A stretch of DNA of 64,000 bases from Mannheimia sp. USDA-ARS-USMARC-1261 (GTDB lineage Bacteria; Pseudomonadota; Gammaproteobacteria; Enterobacterales; Pasteurellaceae). Position 1 is the first letter of the stretch; each line of letters begins with the position of its first letter. The position numbers were made by a program, and so were the translations under genes. The notes below the pieces were generated by a model that searched no databases, had not been told where the DNA came from, and saw nothing but the letters and a program-made list of their open reading frames with translations. The stretch covers positions 806,001-870,000 of the forward strand of contig NZ_CP006942.1 in assembly GCF_000521605.1 (NCBI RefSeq), in the 5' to 3' direction. This document shows positions 9,804 to 19,451 of this stretch, in pieces.

Positions 9804-10712
9804 TTATTGAGCCATATTAATAAAGAGTTCTTCCAAGCGGTTAGATTTATTTCGCATACTTAATACTTCCGCACCTTGAGCCGCGATTTGTGAAAAGAGA
9901 TTTGTTAGCCCTTGCTGACGTTTCACATTGACTTCAAGGGTGTTTTCATCGATCCATTTATGCGGATAATCTTGAATGGCAAGCGGTTGATTTTGAATAG
10001 AATTTTGCAAATCCAACACAAACACCTCGCTTTCTAATTTCGCAAGCAAGGCTTTCATTGATGTGTTTTCAATCAATTCACCATTTTGAATAATGCCAAT
10101 ATGGCGGCATAACATTTCAGCTTCTTCTAAATAGTGGGTAGTTAGAATAATCGTTGTGCCTTGATTATTTAGATCTCGTAAGAAATCCCATAATGAGCGG
10201 CGGAGTTCAATATCCACCCCTGCGGTGGGTTCGTCTAAAATCAATAGTTTGGGATTGTGCATTAAGGCTCTGGCGATCATCACACGGCGTTTCATTCCGC
10301 CGGAAAGCTCACGAGTAAGATGTGTGCGTTTTTCCCATAAATCGAGCTGTTTTAACCATTTTTCGGCACGAATAAGAGCCTCTTTGCGTGGAATACCGTA
10401 AAAACCGGCTTGTTGTACCAGCACATCAATGACCTTTTCAAACTGATTAAAATTAAATTCTTGTGGTACAAGCCCGATTTGGTGTTTTAATTCCACTTTT
10501 TGTGTATCTAAATCGTAGCCAAACACTTTTACGCTACCACTTGTTTTATTTACAAGGGAGCTAATAATACCAATAGTGGTGGATTTTCCTGCACCGTTAT
10601 GCCCAAGTAGAGCGTAGAAATCCCCTTGCTCTACCACAAGGTTGATCCCTTTTACCGCTTTAACACCGGTCGGGTAGGTTTTCACAAGATCAATTAATTC
10701 TAATGCTTTCAT
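9804..10712 (-). CDS. yadG: ABC transporter ATP-binding protein, YadG-like
   Basis: 302-residue ATPase with Walker A GHNGAGKST (37-45), signature ELSGGMKRR and Walker B LLILDEPTAGVD. The sequence closely follows E. coli YadG. It begins four bases after the dnaX stop, so it belongs to the same leftward transcription unit. Partner permease is yadH. Confidence 0.92.
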   Translation of the reverse strand: MKALELIDLVKTYPTGVKAVKGINLVVEQGDFYALLGHNGAGKSTTIGIISSLVNKTSGSVKVFGYDLDTQKVELKHQIGLVPQEFNFNQFEKVIDVLVQQAGFYGIPRKEALIRAEKWLKQLDLWEKRTHLTRELSGGMKRRVMIARALMHNPKLLILDEPTAGVDIELRRSLWDFLRDLNNQGTTIILTTHYLEEAEMLCRHIGIIQNGELIENTSMKALLAKLESEVFVLDLQNSIQNQPLAIQDYPHKWIDENTLEVNVKRQQGLTNLFSQIAAQGAEVLSMRNKSNRLEELFINMAQ

Positions 10713-10716
10713 CTAT

Positions 10717-12756
10717 TTACTCACTCTGTGCAACCGCTCGAATGGTCGATTCATCAATTTGTGCATCGAAGGCGTTGCGAAGTAACATTAATTTTTCATC
10801 GTTCAGCAAAGCAGATTTTGCTGCTTCGGTGAGTTGTTTGAAAATGGCTCGACGAATTTCCAGCGGCGTTTGTTTATCAGCATTGTCGCCGATAGATAAA
10901 TCATAGCTATAGCCTTTTTCAGCCAATGCCACTTCTAAATTTTTACGAGATTCCACATTATCTAAATGTGCCATATTGGGCTTTAACACCAACGAAAGAT
11001 GGTTGTCTGCGTGTTTATCTAAGTAGCTGTTTAAGGCAATTTGGCGTGAAAAACCGCCTAAATTAAGCGAATTAGCAATCTCACACCATCTATCTTGTTG
11101 ACAAGATAAATCAATGGTTTTTGCCACTAGTTCTGGTGTACGTTCTTGCAAAATAGCTTGCTTAATATCCGACGGTTTGGCACTGTCTGCTTGGTTTTCT
11201 AATTCAGGGTTGAGCCAAGTCCAACGGTAATCTTCATCGTCTATGCTTTTAGGCGTGTTTTCTGCTTTTGAAACGGATTGATGTGCCGTTTGCTGTTGAT
11301 TTTCTGCAAACTGGATAAATCGTTCTTGTAATGAAGCGGTCGAATTTTCCGATTTTTTTGCAATAAATTGAGGCGTTTTTAACTCAGGCTTTTTTTTTTC
11401 GGCTTGAGTTAAATCAGCTTGCTGTTGCTGTAATTTTTTGCGGGCTTCAAGTGCAGCCATTGCCGGAGAAAACGTAGTGGTATTTTCTTCTTTAGGCATT
11501 ATAGGAGCTACAGTTGGTGCTTGTGTCGTTTGTGAAGCCACTACCGATTTTTGCTGATTTTTCTCTAAGGTTTCTCTTAGTTGAGCAATTTGATTTTGTG
11601 GCTTCGGCAGAGTATTTGTAACCACATTAGTTTGCGGAACGGCAGATACCGTTGGAATGACCATAGTTGCCATTCTTTCCGCCTGTTTCGGGTGGAAAGC
11701 TAATGCACGCAGTATCGCCATTTCTACACCGGCACGTTGTTCGGGTGCAAAAGGTAGCTCTTTTTTGCTGTTAAGGATAAGTTGATAGAAAAACTGCACA
11801 TCTTCAGGTGGCATCTGTTTTGCCAGAAAATGAATGAGCGTTTCTTCTGCGGTGGTAGTTTTGACTAATTGTAACATCGCAATTTTGTGCAATGTTTCTG
11901 CAATATCACTCAGCAATTGCTGCCAATCCACCCCTTTAGAGGCAATTTGTTCAATGATTGCCATTGCTTTTTCGCCATCAGCTTGGGCGATTGCTTGCAC
12001 TAATTCTAATGGCTGATTGTCATCAATGAGCCCCAACATTTGGCTTACCGCATCAAGAGTAATATTGGCATTACTCATTGCGATAGCTTGATCAGTGAGA
12101 CTGAGTGAATCACGAATACTACCCTGTGCCGCTTTTGCTAGTTTTTCAATAGCAATAGTTTCATAAGGAATACTTTCTGCGTTGAGAATAAATTCTAGGT
12201 GTTTAGCAATTTGCGATTGCTCTAATGCACGCAAATGGAATTGCATACAGCGAGAAAGAATAGTGATCGGCAGCTTTTGTGGATCGGTAGTCGCCAATAA
12301 GAATTTAACGTACTCAGGCGGCTCTTCAAGGGTTTTAAGTAACGCATTAAAGCTGTGGCGAGAGAGCATATGCACTTCGTCGATCAGATAAACCTTAAAA
12401 CGCCCAACAGTGGGTTTGTATTGTACGTTATCCAGTAGTTCACGAGTATCTTCTACTTTGGTGCGAGAGGCTGCATCGATCTCAATCAGATCGATAAAAT
12501 GCCCTTCTTCGATTGCCTTGCAGTTGGCACATTCTCCACAAGGGTCAGCAGTAATGCCATTTTCGCAGTTTAGCCCTTTTGCAAAAAGGCGAGCAATGGA
12601 GGTTTTTCCTACGCCTCGGGTGCCTGAAAACAGATAGGCGTGATGAAGCCTATCTTCTCTTAAACTGTTTTCAAGAGCAGATAAAACGTGTTGTTGTCCA
12701 ACGACTTCCGAAAAGCGTTGTGGTCTCCATTTACGGGCTAAAACTTGATAACTCAT
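10717..12756 (-). CDS. dnaX: DNA polymerase III tau subunit (gamma by slippage)
   Basis: Clamp-loader ATPase of 679 residues. Walker A is GTRGVGKT (45-52); the zinc cysteines are C64, C73, C76 and C79; the DEVHML Walker B follows. Residues to about 370 form the AAA+ clamp-loader part, a Gln/Pro-rich linker spans roughly 390-540, and the C-terminal part binds polymerase and helicase. Inside the linker, codons 453-456 (11400-11389) contain a run of ten A residues; a -1 shift there meets TGA after GCC and would yield a protein of about 457 residues, the gamma form. It follows apt, as in E. coli. Confidence 0.97.
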   Translation of the reverse strand: MSYQVLARKWRPQRFSEVVGQQHVLSALENSLREDRLHHAYLFSGTRGVGKTSIARLFAKGLNCENGITADPCGECANCKAIEEGHFIDLIEIDAASRTKVEDTRELLDNVQYKPTVGRFKVYLIDEVHMLSRHSFNALLKTLEEPPEYVKFLLATTDPQKLPITILSRCMQFHLRALEQSQIAKHLEFILNAESIPYETIAIEKLAKAAQGSIRDSLSLTDQAIAMSNANITLDAVSQMLGLIDDNQPLELVQAIAQADGEKAMAIIEQIASKGVDWQQLLSDIAETLHKIAMLQLVKTTTAEETLIHFLAKQMPPEDVQFFYQLILNSKKELPFAPEQRAGVEMAILRALAFHPKQAERMATMVIPTVSAVPQTNVVTNTLPKPQNQIAQLRETLEKNQQKSVVASQTTQAPTVAPIMPKEENTTTFSPAMAALEARKKLQQQQADLTQAEKKKPELKTPQFIAKKSENSTASLQERFIQFAENQQQTAHQSVSKAENTPKSIDDEDYRWTWLNPELENQADSAKPSDIKQAILQERTPELVAKTIDLSCQQDRWCEIANSLNLGGFSRQIALNSYLDKHADNHLSLVLKPNMAHLDNVESRKNLEVALAEKGYSYDLSIGDNADKQTPLEIRRAIFKQLTEAAKSALLNDEKLMLLRNAFDAQIDESTIRAVAQSE
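11384..11400 (-). promoter_or_regulatory. Candidate dnaX slippage site (A10 run plus -1 stop)
   Basis: On the coding strand G is followed by ten A residues and GCCTGA. Frame 0 reads E-K-K-K-P-E; after a -1 slip the next codons are AAA, GCC and TGA. The long run allows transcriptional slippage (as in Thermus dnaX) or ribosomal frameshifting (as in E. coli). I see no clear downstream pseudoknot, which leans towards the former. Confidence 0.75.
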
Positions 12757-12903
12757 TGATTTCTTTCACAGAATATTTTTACAAGCGGTTATTTTTTCTA
12801 AATTTTTTGCAAAATGTCTGCGTTTTAACATCAACTTTGCTGACAAAACAAAATGCGAACATAGTGAGTAAATTTTTAGTAAAAAGCGACCGCTTGTAAT
12901 AGA

Positions 12904-13443
12904 TTAATGGCCTTCAAAGCTCACTAAACTGAAGGATTTAACTCCTTCTTTTTCTAAACGCTCTTTGCCACCTAATTCCGGTAACCAAATTACAAATGCG
13001 GCGTGTTCCACTTTGCCACCTAAACGGCGAATCAATTTAGCTGTTGCATCAATAGTACCACCAGTGGCTAATAAATCATCGATCATTAACACATAGTCAT
13101 TAGCGTTGATAGCATCTTTGTGGATTTCTAGCGTATCTTCACCATATTCAAGAGTATAAGATTGAGAAATTACTTCACGTGGTAATTTTTTGGGTTTACG
13201 AACTAGCACAAAAGGCACACCAAGTGCTAGGGCAACAGGGGCTCCGAAAATAAAACCACGAGATTCCGTGCCGACAATTTTAGTAATGCCTTTGTCTTTA
13301 AATTCAGCCACAATAGCATCAATGGTTGCTTGGAATGCGGTTGGTACCTCTAAAAGTGAAGTAATATCACGAAAAATGATCCCTGCTTTAGGGTAGTCAG
13401 GAATAGATTTGATAGAAGATTTGATTAAATCTAATTGGTTCAT
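12904..13443 (-). CDS. apt: Adenine phosphoribosyltransferase
   Basis: 179-residue type I phosphoribosyltransferase that converts adenine and PRPP to AMP. The PRPP-binding motif [13 protein letters not shown] lies at 118-130, and [14 protein letters not shown] near the N-terminus is the adenine-binding hood signature. Length equals the family norm. It lies upstream of dnaX, separated by 147 bp that hold an inverted pair of uptake sequences. Confidence 0.97.
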   Translation of the reverse strand: MNQLDLIKSSIKSIPDYPKAGIIFRDITSLLEVPTAFQATIDAIVAEFKDKGITKIVGTESRGFIFGAPVALALGVPFVLVRKPKKLPREVISQSYTLEYGEDTLEIHKDAINANDYVLMIDDLLATGGTIDATAKLIRRLGGKVEHAAFVIWLPELGGKERLEKEGVKSFSLVSFEGH

Positions 13444-13526
13444 TATTTGACCTATATGTAATTTGAAAATAACTGGAAAACTCTATAGAAAAATGAGGGA
13501 AATTTCAAGGAAATTAGTCAATTTAA

Positions 13527-13859
13527 TCATAAACATTTCGCAGGTTTCGGCAATCCTGCAATTTTTGTAGCTTGTTTTGCAGGTCCGTCGGGGAATAAAC
13601 GTTGCAAATAACGGCTATTGCCTTTTTCTTCGCCAAATTTTTGTGCCATTGCTTTGACTAACATTCTAATTGCAGGAGAGGTTTTATATTCTTGGTAAAA
13701 CTCTCGCACTAAGTAGATGATTTCCCAATGTTCAGCAGTTAATGTAATTTGTTCTTTTTCTGCGATTTTTTCAGCAAGTTGTTCAGACCAATCATTTAGG
13801 TTTTTCAAATAACCTGCATCGTCAGTTGGGTATTGGATATTATTCAGTTCTATAGACAT
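13527..13859 (-). CDS. tusE: Sulfur relay protein TusE (DsrC family)
   Basis: 110-residue DsrC/TusE protein that passes sulfur to MnmA for 2-thiouridine formation in tRNA. The C-terminus ends Pro-Ala-Lys-Cys-Leu, with the conserved penultimate cysteine (C109) that carries the persulfide. I chose MSIELNN as start because homologues begin there, but that ATG directly follows a T-rich terminator tail and has no Shine-Dalgarno. The in-frame ATG at 13877 has AGAGGA about ten bases upstream and would add six residues. Confidence 0.9.
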   Translation of the reverse strand: MSIELNNIQYPTDDAGYLKNLNDWSEQLAEKIAEKEQITLTAEHWEIIYLVREFYQEYKTSPAIRMLVKAMAQKFGEEKGNSRYLQRLFPDGPAKQATKIAGLPKPAKCL

Positions 13860-13860
13860 A

Positions 13861-13887
13861 AAATAAAAATGCCACATAAAGTGGCAT
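13861..13887 (-). terminator. Hairpin between yccA and tusE
   Basis: Stem ATGCCAC/GTGGCAT with a 5-base loop, followed on the minus strand by TTTTTATTT. It looks like an intrinsic terminator for yccA, yet the tusE start follows within two bases, so tusE depends on readthrough or a promoter within yccA. Confidence 0.7.
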
Positions 13888-13905
13888 TCCTCTTATATTT
13901 TAATA

Positions 13906-14571
13906 TTAATCATCACTACCTAATACACCAAAGATTTGTAAGAAACTTACAAATAGGTTATAGATAGAAACATATAAATCAACAGTTGCACGAATGTAAT
14001 TTGTTTCGCCACCGTGAATAATATTGCTAGTTGCAAGTAAAATCGCACCGCTTGAGAAGATAACAAATAAGCTGCTTAACGCTAAACCTAGCGCTGGAAT
14101 CGCTAAGAAAATATTAGCGATAATGCCGACTAATAGTACCACAAATAATGCTACCATCATTCCACTTAAGAAACTCATATCTTTTTTTGTGGTTAAGACG
14201 TAAGCTGAGCAAGCGAAGAAAACTAATGCCGTTGCACCGAATGCAAGGGCAACAATATCGCCTAAACCGGCACCGATGTAACGGTTAAGAATTGGCCCTA
14301 AGGTATAACCTAAGAAGCCTGTTAACGCAAATACGCTTAAGATACCCGTACTGCTATTTGAGGTGGCATTTGTTAAGAATAGTAAGCCATAAAAGCCGAT
14401 TAATAAGCCCCACCAAGGCATTGCCGGTGCGTTCATTTGCATTGCAACAAAAGCAACAACAGCTGAGAAAGTCAGTGTCATTGCCAATAACATATAGGTA
14501 TTGCGAAGCACTTTGTGAGTGCTAATCAGTGATTCAGATGTTGAGTAACTATGAGCTAAACGATTTTCCAT
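13906..14571 (-). CDS. yccA: Bax inhibitor-1 family membrane protein YccA
   Basis: 221-residue protein with seven predicted membrane segments and the BI-1/LFG family ending [19 protein letters not shown]. coli YccA is a substrate and modulator of the FtsH protease. The tusE-yccA neighbourhood is the same as in E. coli. A GAAGGAATTTTTATG context supports the start. Confidence 0.92.
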   Translation of the reverse strand: MENRLAHSYSTSESLISTHKVLRNTYMLLAMTLTFSAVVAFVAMQMNAPAMPWWGLLIGFYGLLFLTNATSNSSTGILSVFALTGFLGYTLGPILNRYIGAGLGDIVALAFGATALVFFACSAYVLTTKKDMSFLSGMMVALFVVLLVGIIANIFLAIPALGLALSSLFVIFSSGAILLATSNIIHGGETNYIRATVDLYVSIYNLFVSFLQIFGVLGSDD

Positions 14572-14768
14572 AAAAATTCCTTCTGTTTTTGTTTTTAAAT
14601 CGGAAAAACCGACGGATTGATATGTATGGATAAATTCCCATAAATCAAGTCTTAAATTAGCGGTAATTTATTGTAAAGTCAATGCGATTTTGTAACAGGG
14701 GAGTAAAAAAAATAATTTAGTTATGTTACACTTAACGCAATTCTACTGCTTGTTCCTTTAGTTTTGTT

Positions 14769-15317
14769 ATGAAGCTTAATTTCCCAACTTTTTTAACTTT
14801 ATTTCGTGTCGGAATGATACCACTTTTTATTGTGGCGTTTTATCTGCCGACTAAATATGCTCCAGAAATTGCTACCTTAATATTTTTCATTGCTTCTATT
14901 ACTGATGCGTTTGATGGCTATTTAGCCCGTAAATGGAATCAAACCACTAGACTTGGAGCATTTTTAGACCCTGTCGCAGATAAAGTACTGGTTGCTGTTG
15001 CTTTTGTTTGTGTGGCGGAGCATTACCATACTTGGTGGGTTACCATTCCAATCTGTATTATGATTGCCAGAGAGATTATTATTTCTGCTTTGCGTGAATG
15101 GATGGCAGAGCTTGGCGAGAGAGCAAGCGTTGCCGTTTCAATTTGGGGAAAAGTTAAAACAACTGCTCAAATGTTAGCCTTGGGCGGAATGATTTGGCGA
15201 CAAAGTGAAGCAATGGAAATTTTAGCCTTTATTCTACTTTATATTGCGGCAGGTTTAACTATTTGGTCGATGTTGCAATATTTGAATGCTTCCAAAGGCA
15301 GCTTGTTGAAGTCGTAA
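14769..15317 (+). CDS. pgsA: CDP-diacylglycerol-glycerol-3-phosphate 3-phosphatidyltransferase
   Basis: 182-residue inner-membrane enzyme that makes phosphatidylglycerophosphate, the precursor of phosphatidylglycerol and cardiolipin. The CDP-alcohol phosphatidyltransferase motif is complete: D46, D49-G50, A53-R54, G63, D67 and D71. Four to five hydrophobic segments are visible. uvrC follows 75 bp downstream; the same two genes are neighbours in E. coli in the opposite order. Confidence 0.97.
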   Translation: MKLNFPTFLTLFRVGMIPLFIVAFYLPTKYAPEIATLIFFIASITDAFDGYLARKWNQTTRLGAFLDPVADKVLVAVAFVCVAEHYHTWWVTIPICIMIAREIIISALREWMAELGERASVAVSIWGKVKTTAQMLALGGMIWRQSEAMEILAFILLYIAAGLTIWSMLQYLNASKGSLLKS

Positions 15318-15392
15318 GCGGTCTATTTTTATTATTTTTTTGCAATTGTGAGGCTATTTTGCAATTGCATATTCTGAATTTCATCACGCATA

Positions 15393-17228
15393 ATGTCCGA
15401 ATTTGATTCCAAATCTTTTCTTGTTGATGTTCCTCATCAGCCCGGTGTTTATCGTATGTACGATGGCAAAGGAAAGATTATCTATGTTGGTAAAGCCAAA
15501 GATCTAAAAAAGCGTTTATCGAGCTATTTCCGTGCGAATTTACCTAATCGTAAAACCGAGGCATTGGTGTCGAATATTGCCCATATTGAGACAACGCTAA
15601 CCCATTCCGAAACAGAAGCCCTACTGTTAGAACACAACTATATTAAAGAAAATCAACCTAAATATAATGTGCTTCTGCGTGATGACAAAGCCTATCCTTA
15701 TATTTTACTCACTAAACATCAACATCCGCGTGTGGGGAGCTTTCGAGGCAGTAAAAAAATCAGTGGTGAATATTTTGGACCTTACCCTAATGCCACGGCA
15801 GTGCGGGAAACGCTCTACTTGTTGCAAAAAATTTTCCCTGTCCGACAGTGTGAAGACAGCTATTATAAAAACCGCTCCCGCCCTTGTTTACAATATCAGA
15901 TCGGACGTTGTCTTGCCCCTTGTGTGGAAGGTTATTGCACGCAAGAAGAATACGATAATCAAGTGAAATTGGTTCGATTGTTTTTACAGGGTAAAGATCA
16001 TCAAGTGGTAGAATATCTGATTGGTAAGATGGAAAGTGCGGCTGAAAATCTGGAATTTGAAACGGCGGCACGTTATCGAGATCAAATCCAACTCGTGCGT
16101 GAAGTAATGGAAAAACAGTCGATCTCAACTGATCGTCAGGACGATCTGGATTTTATTTCGATTGCTTACCAATATGGTATTGCTTGCGTGCATATTTTGT
16201 TTGTACGACAAGGCAAGGTATTAGGCAATCGAAGCTATTTTCCAAAAGTGCCAAATCATACCGATCTTGCTGAATTAAGTGATACCTTCATCGGGCAGTT
16301 TTATTTGCAGATGAACCAGCATCGCACAATTCCCAATCAGATCATTATCGATCAAACAGTGAGTGAAAAAGAAGCCTTAGAAACCGTACTATCTGAACAA
16401 GCCGGGCATAAAGTTACCATTTTAAATAAAGTACGAGGTGAAAAAAGTCGCTACCTCGCTCTTGCTCAAACCAATGCAATTGCTGCTCTGAATGTTCAAT
16501 TAAAGCAAGACGAACGTATTCACACTCGCTACGAAGCTTTACAAGCGGTGCTAAATCTCGAAAAAATTGCAAGAATGGAGTGCTTTGACATCAGCCACAC
16601 AATGGGTGATCAAACAGTCGCTTCTTGTGTAGTGTTTGATGAAAACGGCATTTTGAAATCGGATTATCGCCGTTTTAATATTGAAGGCATTACGCCCGGT
16701 GATGATTATGCCGCAATGGAGCAAGCTCTTCTGAAGCGTTATGACCGACCACTTCCACCGGAAAAAATTCCTGATATTATTTTTATCGACGGAGGCAAAG
16801 GGCAGCTTAATCGAGCGTTAGATACTTTTTCCAGGCTGAAGGTGGAGTGGGATATATCTAAACCGCTCTTAATTGGTGTTGCAAAAGGTGTAGAACGTAA
16901 AGCAGGGCTAGAAACCTTGATTATCAGCAAATGGGATAAAGAGATCAACTTACCGCCCGATAGCCCTGCTTTGCATTTAATTCAGCATATTCGAGACGAA
17001 GCACATAACTACGCTATCAATGCACATCGAAAAAAACGCCAAAAAGCCTTTACTGAAAGTGGGTTAGAAAGCATTGAGGGCGTTGGAGCTAAACGTCGCC
17101 AAGCTTTATTAAAATATCTAGGCGGAATGCAAGGTGTGAAAAATGCCACGCTTGAAGAAATTCAAAGCGTGCCGGGTATTTCTAAAGCTTTAGCGGAAGT
17201 TGTTTTCGATACTTTGAGAAATAGTTAA
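15393..17228 (+). CDS. uvrC: UvrABC excinuclease subunit C
   Basis: 611-residue nuclease that makes both incisions in nucleotide excision repair. The GIY-YIG domain is at the N-terminus ([22 protein letters not shown]), followed by a cysteine cluster, the UVR domain binding UvrB (about 205-240), the RNase H-like UvrC domain ([20 protein letters not shown]) and C-terminal helix-hairpin-helix motifs. Length is normal. Confidence 0.97.
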   Translation: MSEFDSKSFLVDVPHQPGVYRMYDGKGKIIYVGKAKDLKKRLSSYFRANLPNRKTEALVSNIAHIETTLTHSETEALLLEHNYIKENQPKYNVLLRDDKAYPYILLTKHQHPRVGSFRGSKKISGEYFGPYPNATAVRETLYLLQKIFPVRQCEDSYYKNRSRPCLQYQIGRCLAPCVEGYCTQEEYDNQVKLVRLFLQGKDHQVVEYLIGKMESAAENLEFETAARYRDQIQLVREVMEKQSISTDRQDDLDFISIAYQYGIACVHILFVRQGKVLGNRSYFPKVPNHTDLAELSDTFIGQFYLQMNQHRTIPNQIIIDQTVSEKEALETVLSEQAGHKVTILNKVRGEKSRYLALAQTNAIAALNVQLKQDERIHTRYEALQAVLNLEKIARMECFDISHTMGDQTVASCVVFDENGILKSDYRRFNIEGITPGDDYAAMEQALLKRYDRPLPPEKIPDIIFIDGGKGQLNRALDTFSRLKVEWDISKPLLIGVAKGVERKAGLETLIISKWDKEINLPPDSPALHLIQHIRDEAHNYAINAHRKKRQKAFTESGLESIEGVGAKRRQALLKYLGGMQGVKNATLEEIQSVPGISKALAEVVFDTLRNS

Positions 17229-17232
17229 TTAA

Positions 17233-17350
17233 ACAAGCGGTCATTTTTGTTGAAAAATTTACTCGTTATGCTTGCAGCTCGTATCATCAGTAGCACTGAT
17301 GTTAAAACGTAAGTGTTTTTGCAAAAATGTCCGAAAAAACAACCGCTTGT
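17233..17350. repeat. Inverted pair of DNA uptake sequences after uvrC
   Basis: ACAAGCGGT at 17233-17241 and its complement at 17342-17350 flank about 100 bp. Such facing uptake words are common behind Pasteurellaceae genes and can fold into a hairpin. A similar pair lies between apt and dnaX (12781-12789, 12889-12897). Confidence 0.8.
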
Positions 17351-17372
17351 TATATTGCAAATTGAAATGAAA

Positions 17373-17406
17373 AATAAGCAAACGTTTGCGTAATCGTTTG
17401 CTTATT
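17373..17406. promoter_or_regulatory. PurR-like operator, nested palindromes, upstream of uraA
   Basis: GCAAACGTTTGC (17378-17389) is a perfect palindrome with the PurR box core. It is nested in a larger inverted repeat with 12-bp arms AATAAGCAAACG (17373-17384) and its exact complement (17395-17406). The right arm overlaps the -35 of the uraA promoter, which fits repression. Confidence 0.75.
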
Positions 17407-17426
17407 TGGCGGGAAATCCGTATAAT
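17398..17426 (+). promoter_or_regulatory. Sigma-70 promoter of uraA
   Basis: -35 TTGCTT (17398-17403), 17-bp spacer, -10 TATAAT (17421-17426). The start codon is 46 bp downstream of the -10. Confidence 0.8.
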
Positions 17427-17471
17427 TCGCCCCTAATTTTTTATTTCTTTCAATCTTATTTTGAGGCATTT

Positions 17472-18782
17472 ATGCAAAAAATTCTTTACCCTGTTGATTC
17501 TAAACCGCCATTCGGTCTAACGCTTCTTCTTGCGGCACAACATTTGTTGGCGGCACTTGGTGGTATTATTGCCGTGCCGTTAGTCATTGGCAATGTGCTA
17601 AATTTACCTGCATCGGATATTATCGTGCTGGTTAATGCAGCGTTATTGGTGTCGGGTATTGTAACGATTATTCAATGTCAAGGCATCGGACCTATCGGTT
17701 TACGTTTACCAAGTGTGATGGGAACGAGTTTTACTTTCGTAGCGGCAGCACTGGCTATCGGTTTTAGTGAGCACGGAGTAGCAGGGATTATGGGGGCATC
17801 GTTAGTTGGTTCTCTAGTAATGATTATCGGCAGCTTTTTTATGCCTTATGTGCGTAAACTTTTTCCACCTGTGGTAACCGGTGTTGTTGTAATGATGATC
17901 GGTTTAAGTTTAATTCCTGTGGCGGTGGACTGGTTTGCAGGCGGTCAAAGAGGTGATGCACATTATGCCGATCCTGCTAATCTTGCAATGGCGACTTTTG
18001 TGCTGGTTCTGGTTGTGATTTTAGTACAATGGGGCAAAGGCATTTTTTCAGCAGCTGCAATTGTGATTGGTATGATAGTAGGCTATGTAGTGGCTTTAGC
18101 TTTAGGTTGGATAAACTTTGATAACGTGAAATCAGCCGATGTGGTAGCTATTCCACAGCCATTGCATTTTGGTCTTGCTTTCCCGATTTCAGGTATTATT
18201 GGGATGAGCATCGCTTATTTAGTAACCATTGTGGAATCAAGCGGTAACTTTTTAGCGTTAGGAAATGCGACACAAACCGAAATTACAGGTAAACATTTAC
18301 GTGGGGGCGTGTTGTGTGATGGACTAGGCTCAGCATTTGCAGCAATTATGTCTACCACGCCATTTTCATCATTCGCCCAAAATATCGGTGTGATTTCTTT
18401 AACCGGTGTTGCAAGCCGCTATGTTGTAACTGTGATGGGGTGCTTATTGGTATTAGCCGGTATCTTCCCTTGGTTTGGAGCCTTGATTGTGTCTATTCCA
18501 ACCCCGGTTTTAGGTGGAGCTGGCTTAATGATGTTTGCGATGATTATTGCAGCAGGTATCCAAATGTTAGACAAAGTAGAACGTTCAAAACGTAACGGGT
18601 TAATTATTGCGATTTCAATCGGTTGTGGCTTAGCTGTTACTACTCGCCCGGAGTTATTAGATAAACTCCCTTCGTTTGTAAAAGAAGTATTTGGGTCGGG
18701 CATTACTGTTGGCTCACTATTTGCACTCATTTTGAATTTAATTCTACCAAAAGATGAAAATAAAGAATTAGAAAATGAATAG
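17472..18782 (+). CDS. uraA: Uracil permease (NCS2 family)
   Basis: 436-residue uracil:H+ symporter with about 14 hydrophobic segments. It begins MQKILYPVDSKPP and shows the NCS2 motifs GIIAVPLVIG and MGTSFTF. The start at 17472 has TTGAGG nine bases upstream; the longer frame from 17406 runs through the promoter and is not used. Regulation by a purine repressor is suggested by the upstream palindrome. Confidence 0.93.
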   Translation: MQKILYPVDSKPPFGLTLLLAAQHLLAALGGIIAVPLVIGNVLNLPASDIIVLVNAALLVSGIVTIIQCQGIGPIGLRLPSVMGTSFTFVAAALAIGFSEHGVAGIMGASLVGSLVMIIGSFFMPYVRKLFPPVVTGVVVMMIGLSLIPVAVDWFAGGQRGDAHYADPANLAMATFVLVLVVILVQWGKGIFSAAAIVIGMIVGYVVALALGWINFDNVKSADVVAIPQPLHFGLAFPISGIIGMSIAYLVTIVESSGNFLALGNATQTEITGKHLRGGVLCDGLGSAFAAIMSTTPFSSFAQNIGVISLTGVASRYVVTVMGCLLVLAGIFPWFGALIVSIPTPVLGGAGLMMFAMIIAAGIQMLDKVERSKRNGLIIAISIGCGLAVTTRPELLDKLPSFVKEVFGSGITVGSLFALILNLILPKDENKELENE

Positions 18783-18849
18783 TGATTGATTTAATCGGTA
18801 AATCTTACTTGAAATTTCATTGATTAATCACTATCTTAGCAAAAGCTGT

Positions 18850-18888
18850 ACGCCTTAACTCGTAATCAGTTGGGGCGTTTCTTTTTTA
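18850..18888 (+). terminator. Intrinsic terminator after uraA
   Basis: Stem ACGCCTTAACT with AGTTGGGGCGT (two G-U pairs), 7-base loop, then a T-rich tail. Confidence 0.8.
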
Positions 18889-18911
18889 TTTAGATGTTTA
18901 AGGACAAATTT

Positions 18912-19241
18912 ATGAGTAATGTTATTCACACAACAGATGCAACATTTGAACAAGATGTTTTAAAATCAGATGTGCCTGTATTGTTAGACTTTTGGGCACC
19001 GTGGTGTGGTCCTTGCCGTATGATCGGACCTGTGCTTGACGAGTTATCGGTTGATGCACAATTTGAAGGCAAAGTAAAAATTGCAAAAATGAACGTAGAT
19101 GAAAATCCAAATGTAGCGGCACAATTTGGTGTACGTAGCATTCCATTTTTACTTTTATTTAAAAACGGCGAGGTTGTTGCACAACAAGTTGGTGCTCTTC
19201 CACACGCACAAATGGCTGAATTTATTAAACAAGCGTTATAA
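18912..19241 (+). CDS. trxA: Thioredoxin 1
   Basis: 109-residue cytoplasmic disulfide reductase with active site WCGPC (31-35), the buried aspartate in LLDFWAP and the cis-proline loop RSIPFLLLF. The start MSNVIH is preceded by AAGGACAAATTT; the in-frame ATG at 18894 lies in the terminator tail. Monocistronic, bounded by terminators on both sides. Confidence 0.97.
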   Translation: MSNVIHTTDATFEQDVLKSDVPVLLDFWAPWCGPCRMIGPVLDELSVDAQFEGKVKIAKMNVDENPNVAAQFGVRSIPFLLLFKNGEVVAQQVGALPHAQMAEFIKQAL

Positions 19242-19260
19242 TTAAATTAAAGCAAAAATA

Positions 19261-19288
19261 GGGCGAATTTGTCGCCCTCTTTTTTTGT
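19261..19288 (+). terminator. Intrinsic terminator after trxA
   Basis: GGGCGA, short loop, TCGCCC and then TCTTTTTTT. Confidence 0.9.
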
Positions 19289-19451
19289 GATTTGAATATT
19301 GCTTGCACAAGGGTAAATCTGCAAAAAAATAGCAAAAAAAGACCGCTTGTTTTATCAGATAAGCCTAGTCAAATGATGACTAAATAGGTACAATCTTTAA
19401 ATTGCGTTTTAAATTTTAAAGTGCGATTCGATTTTATTTTTGGAGATATTT

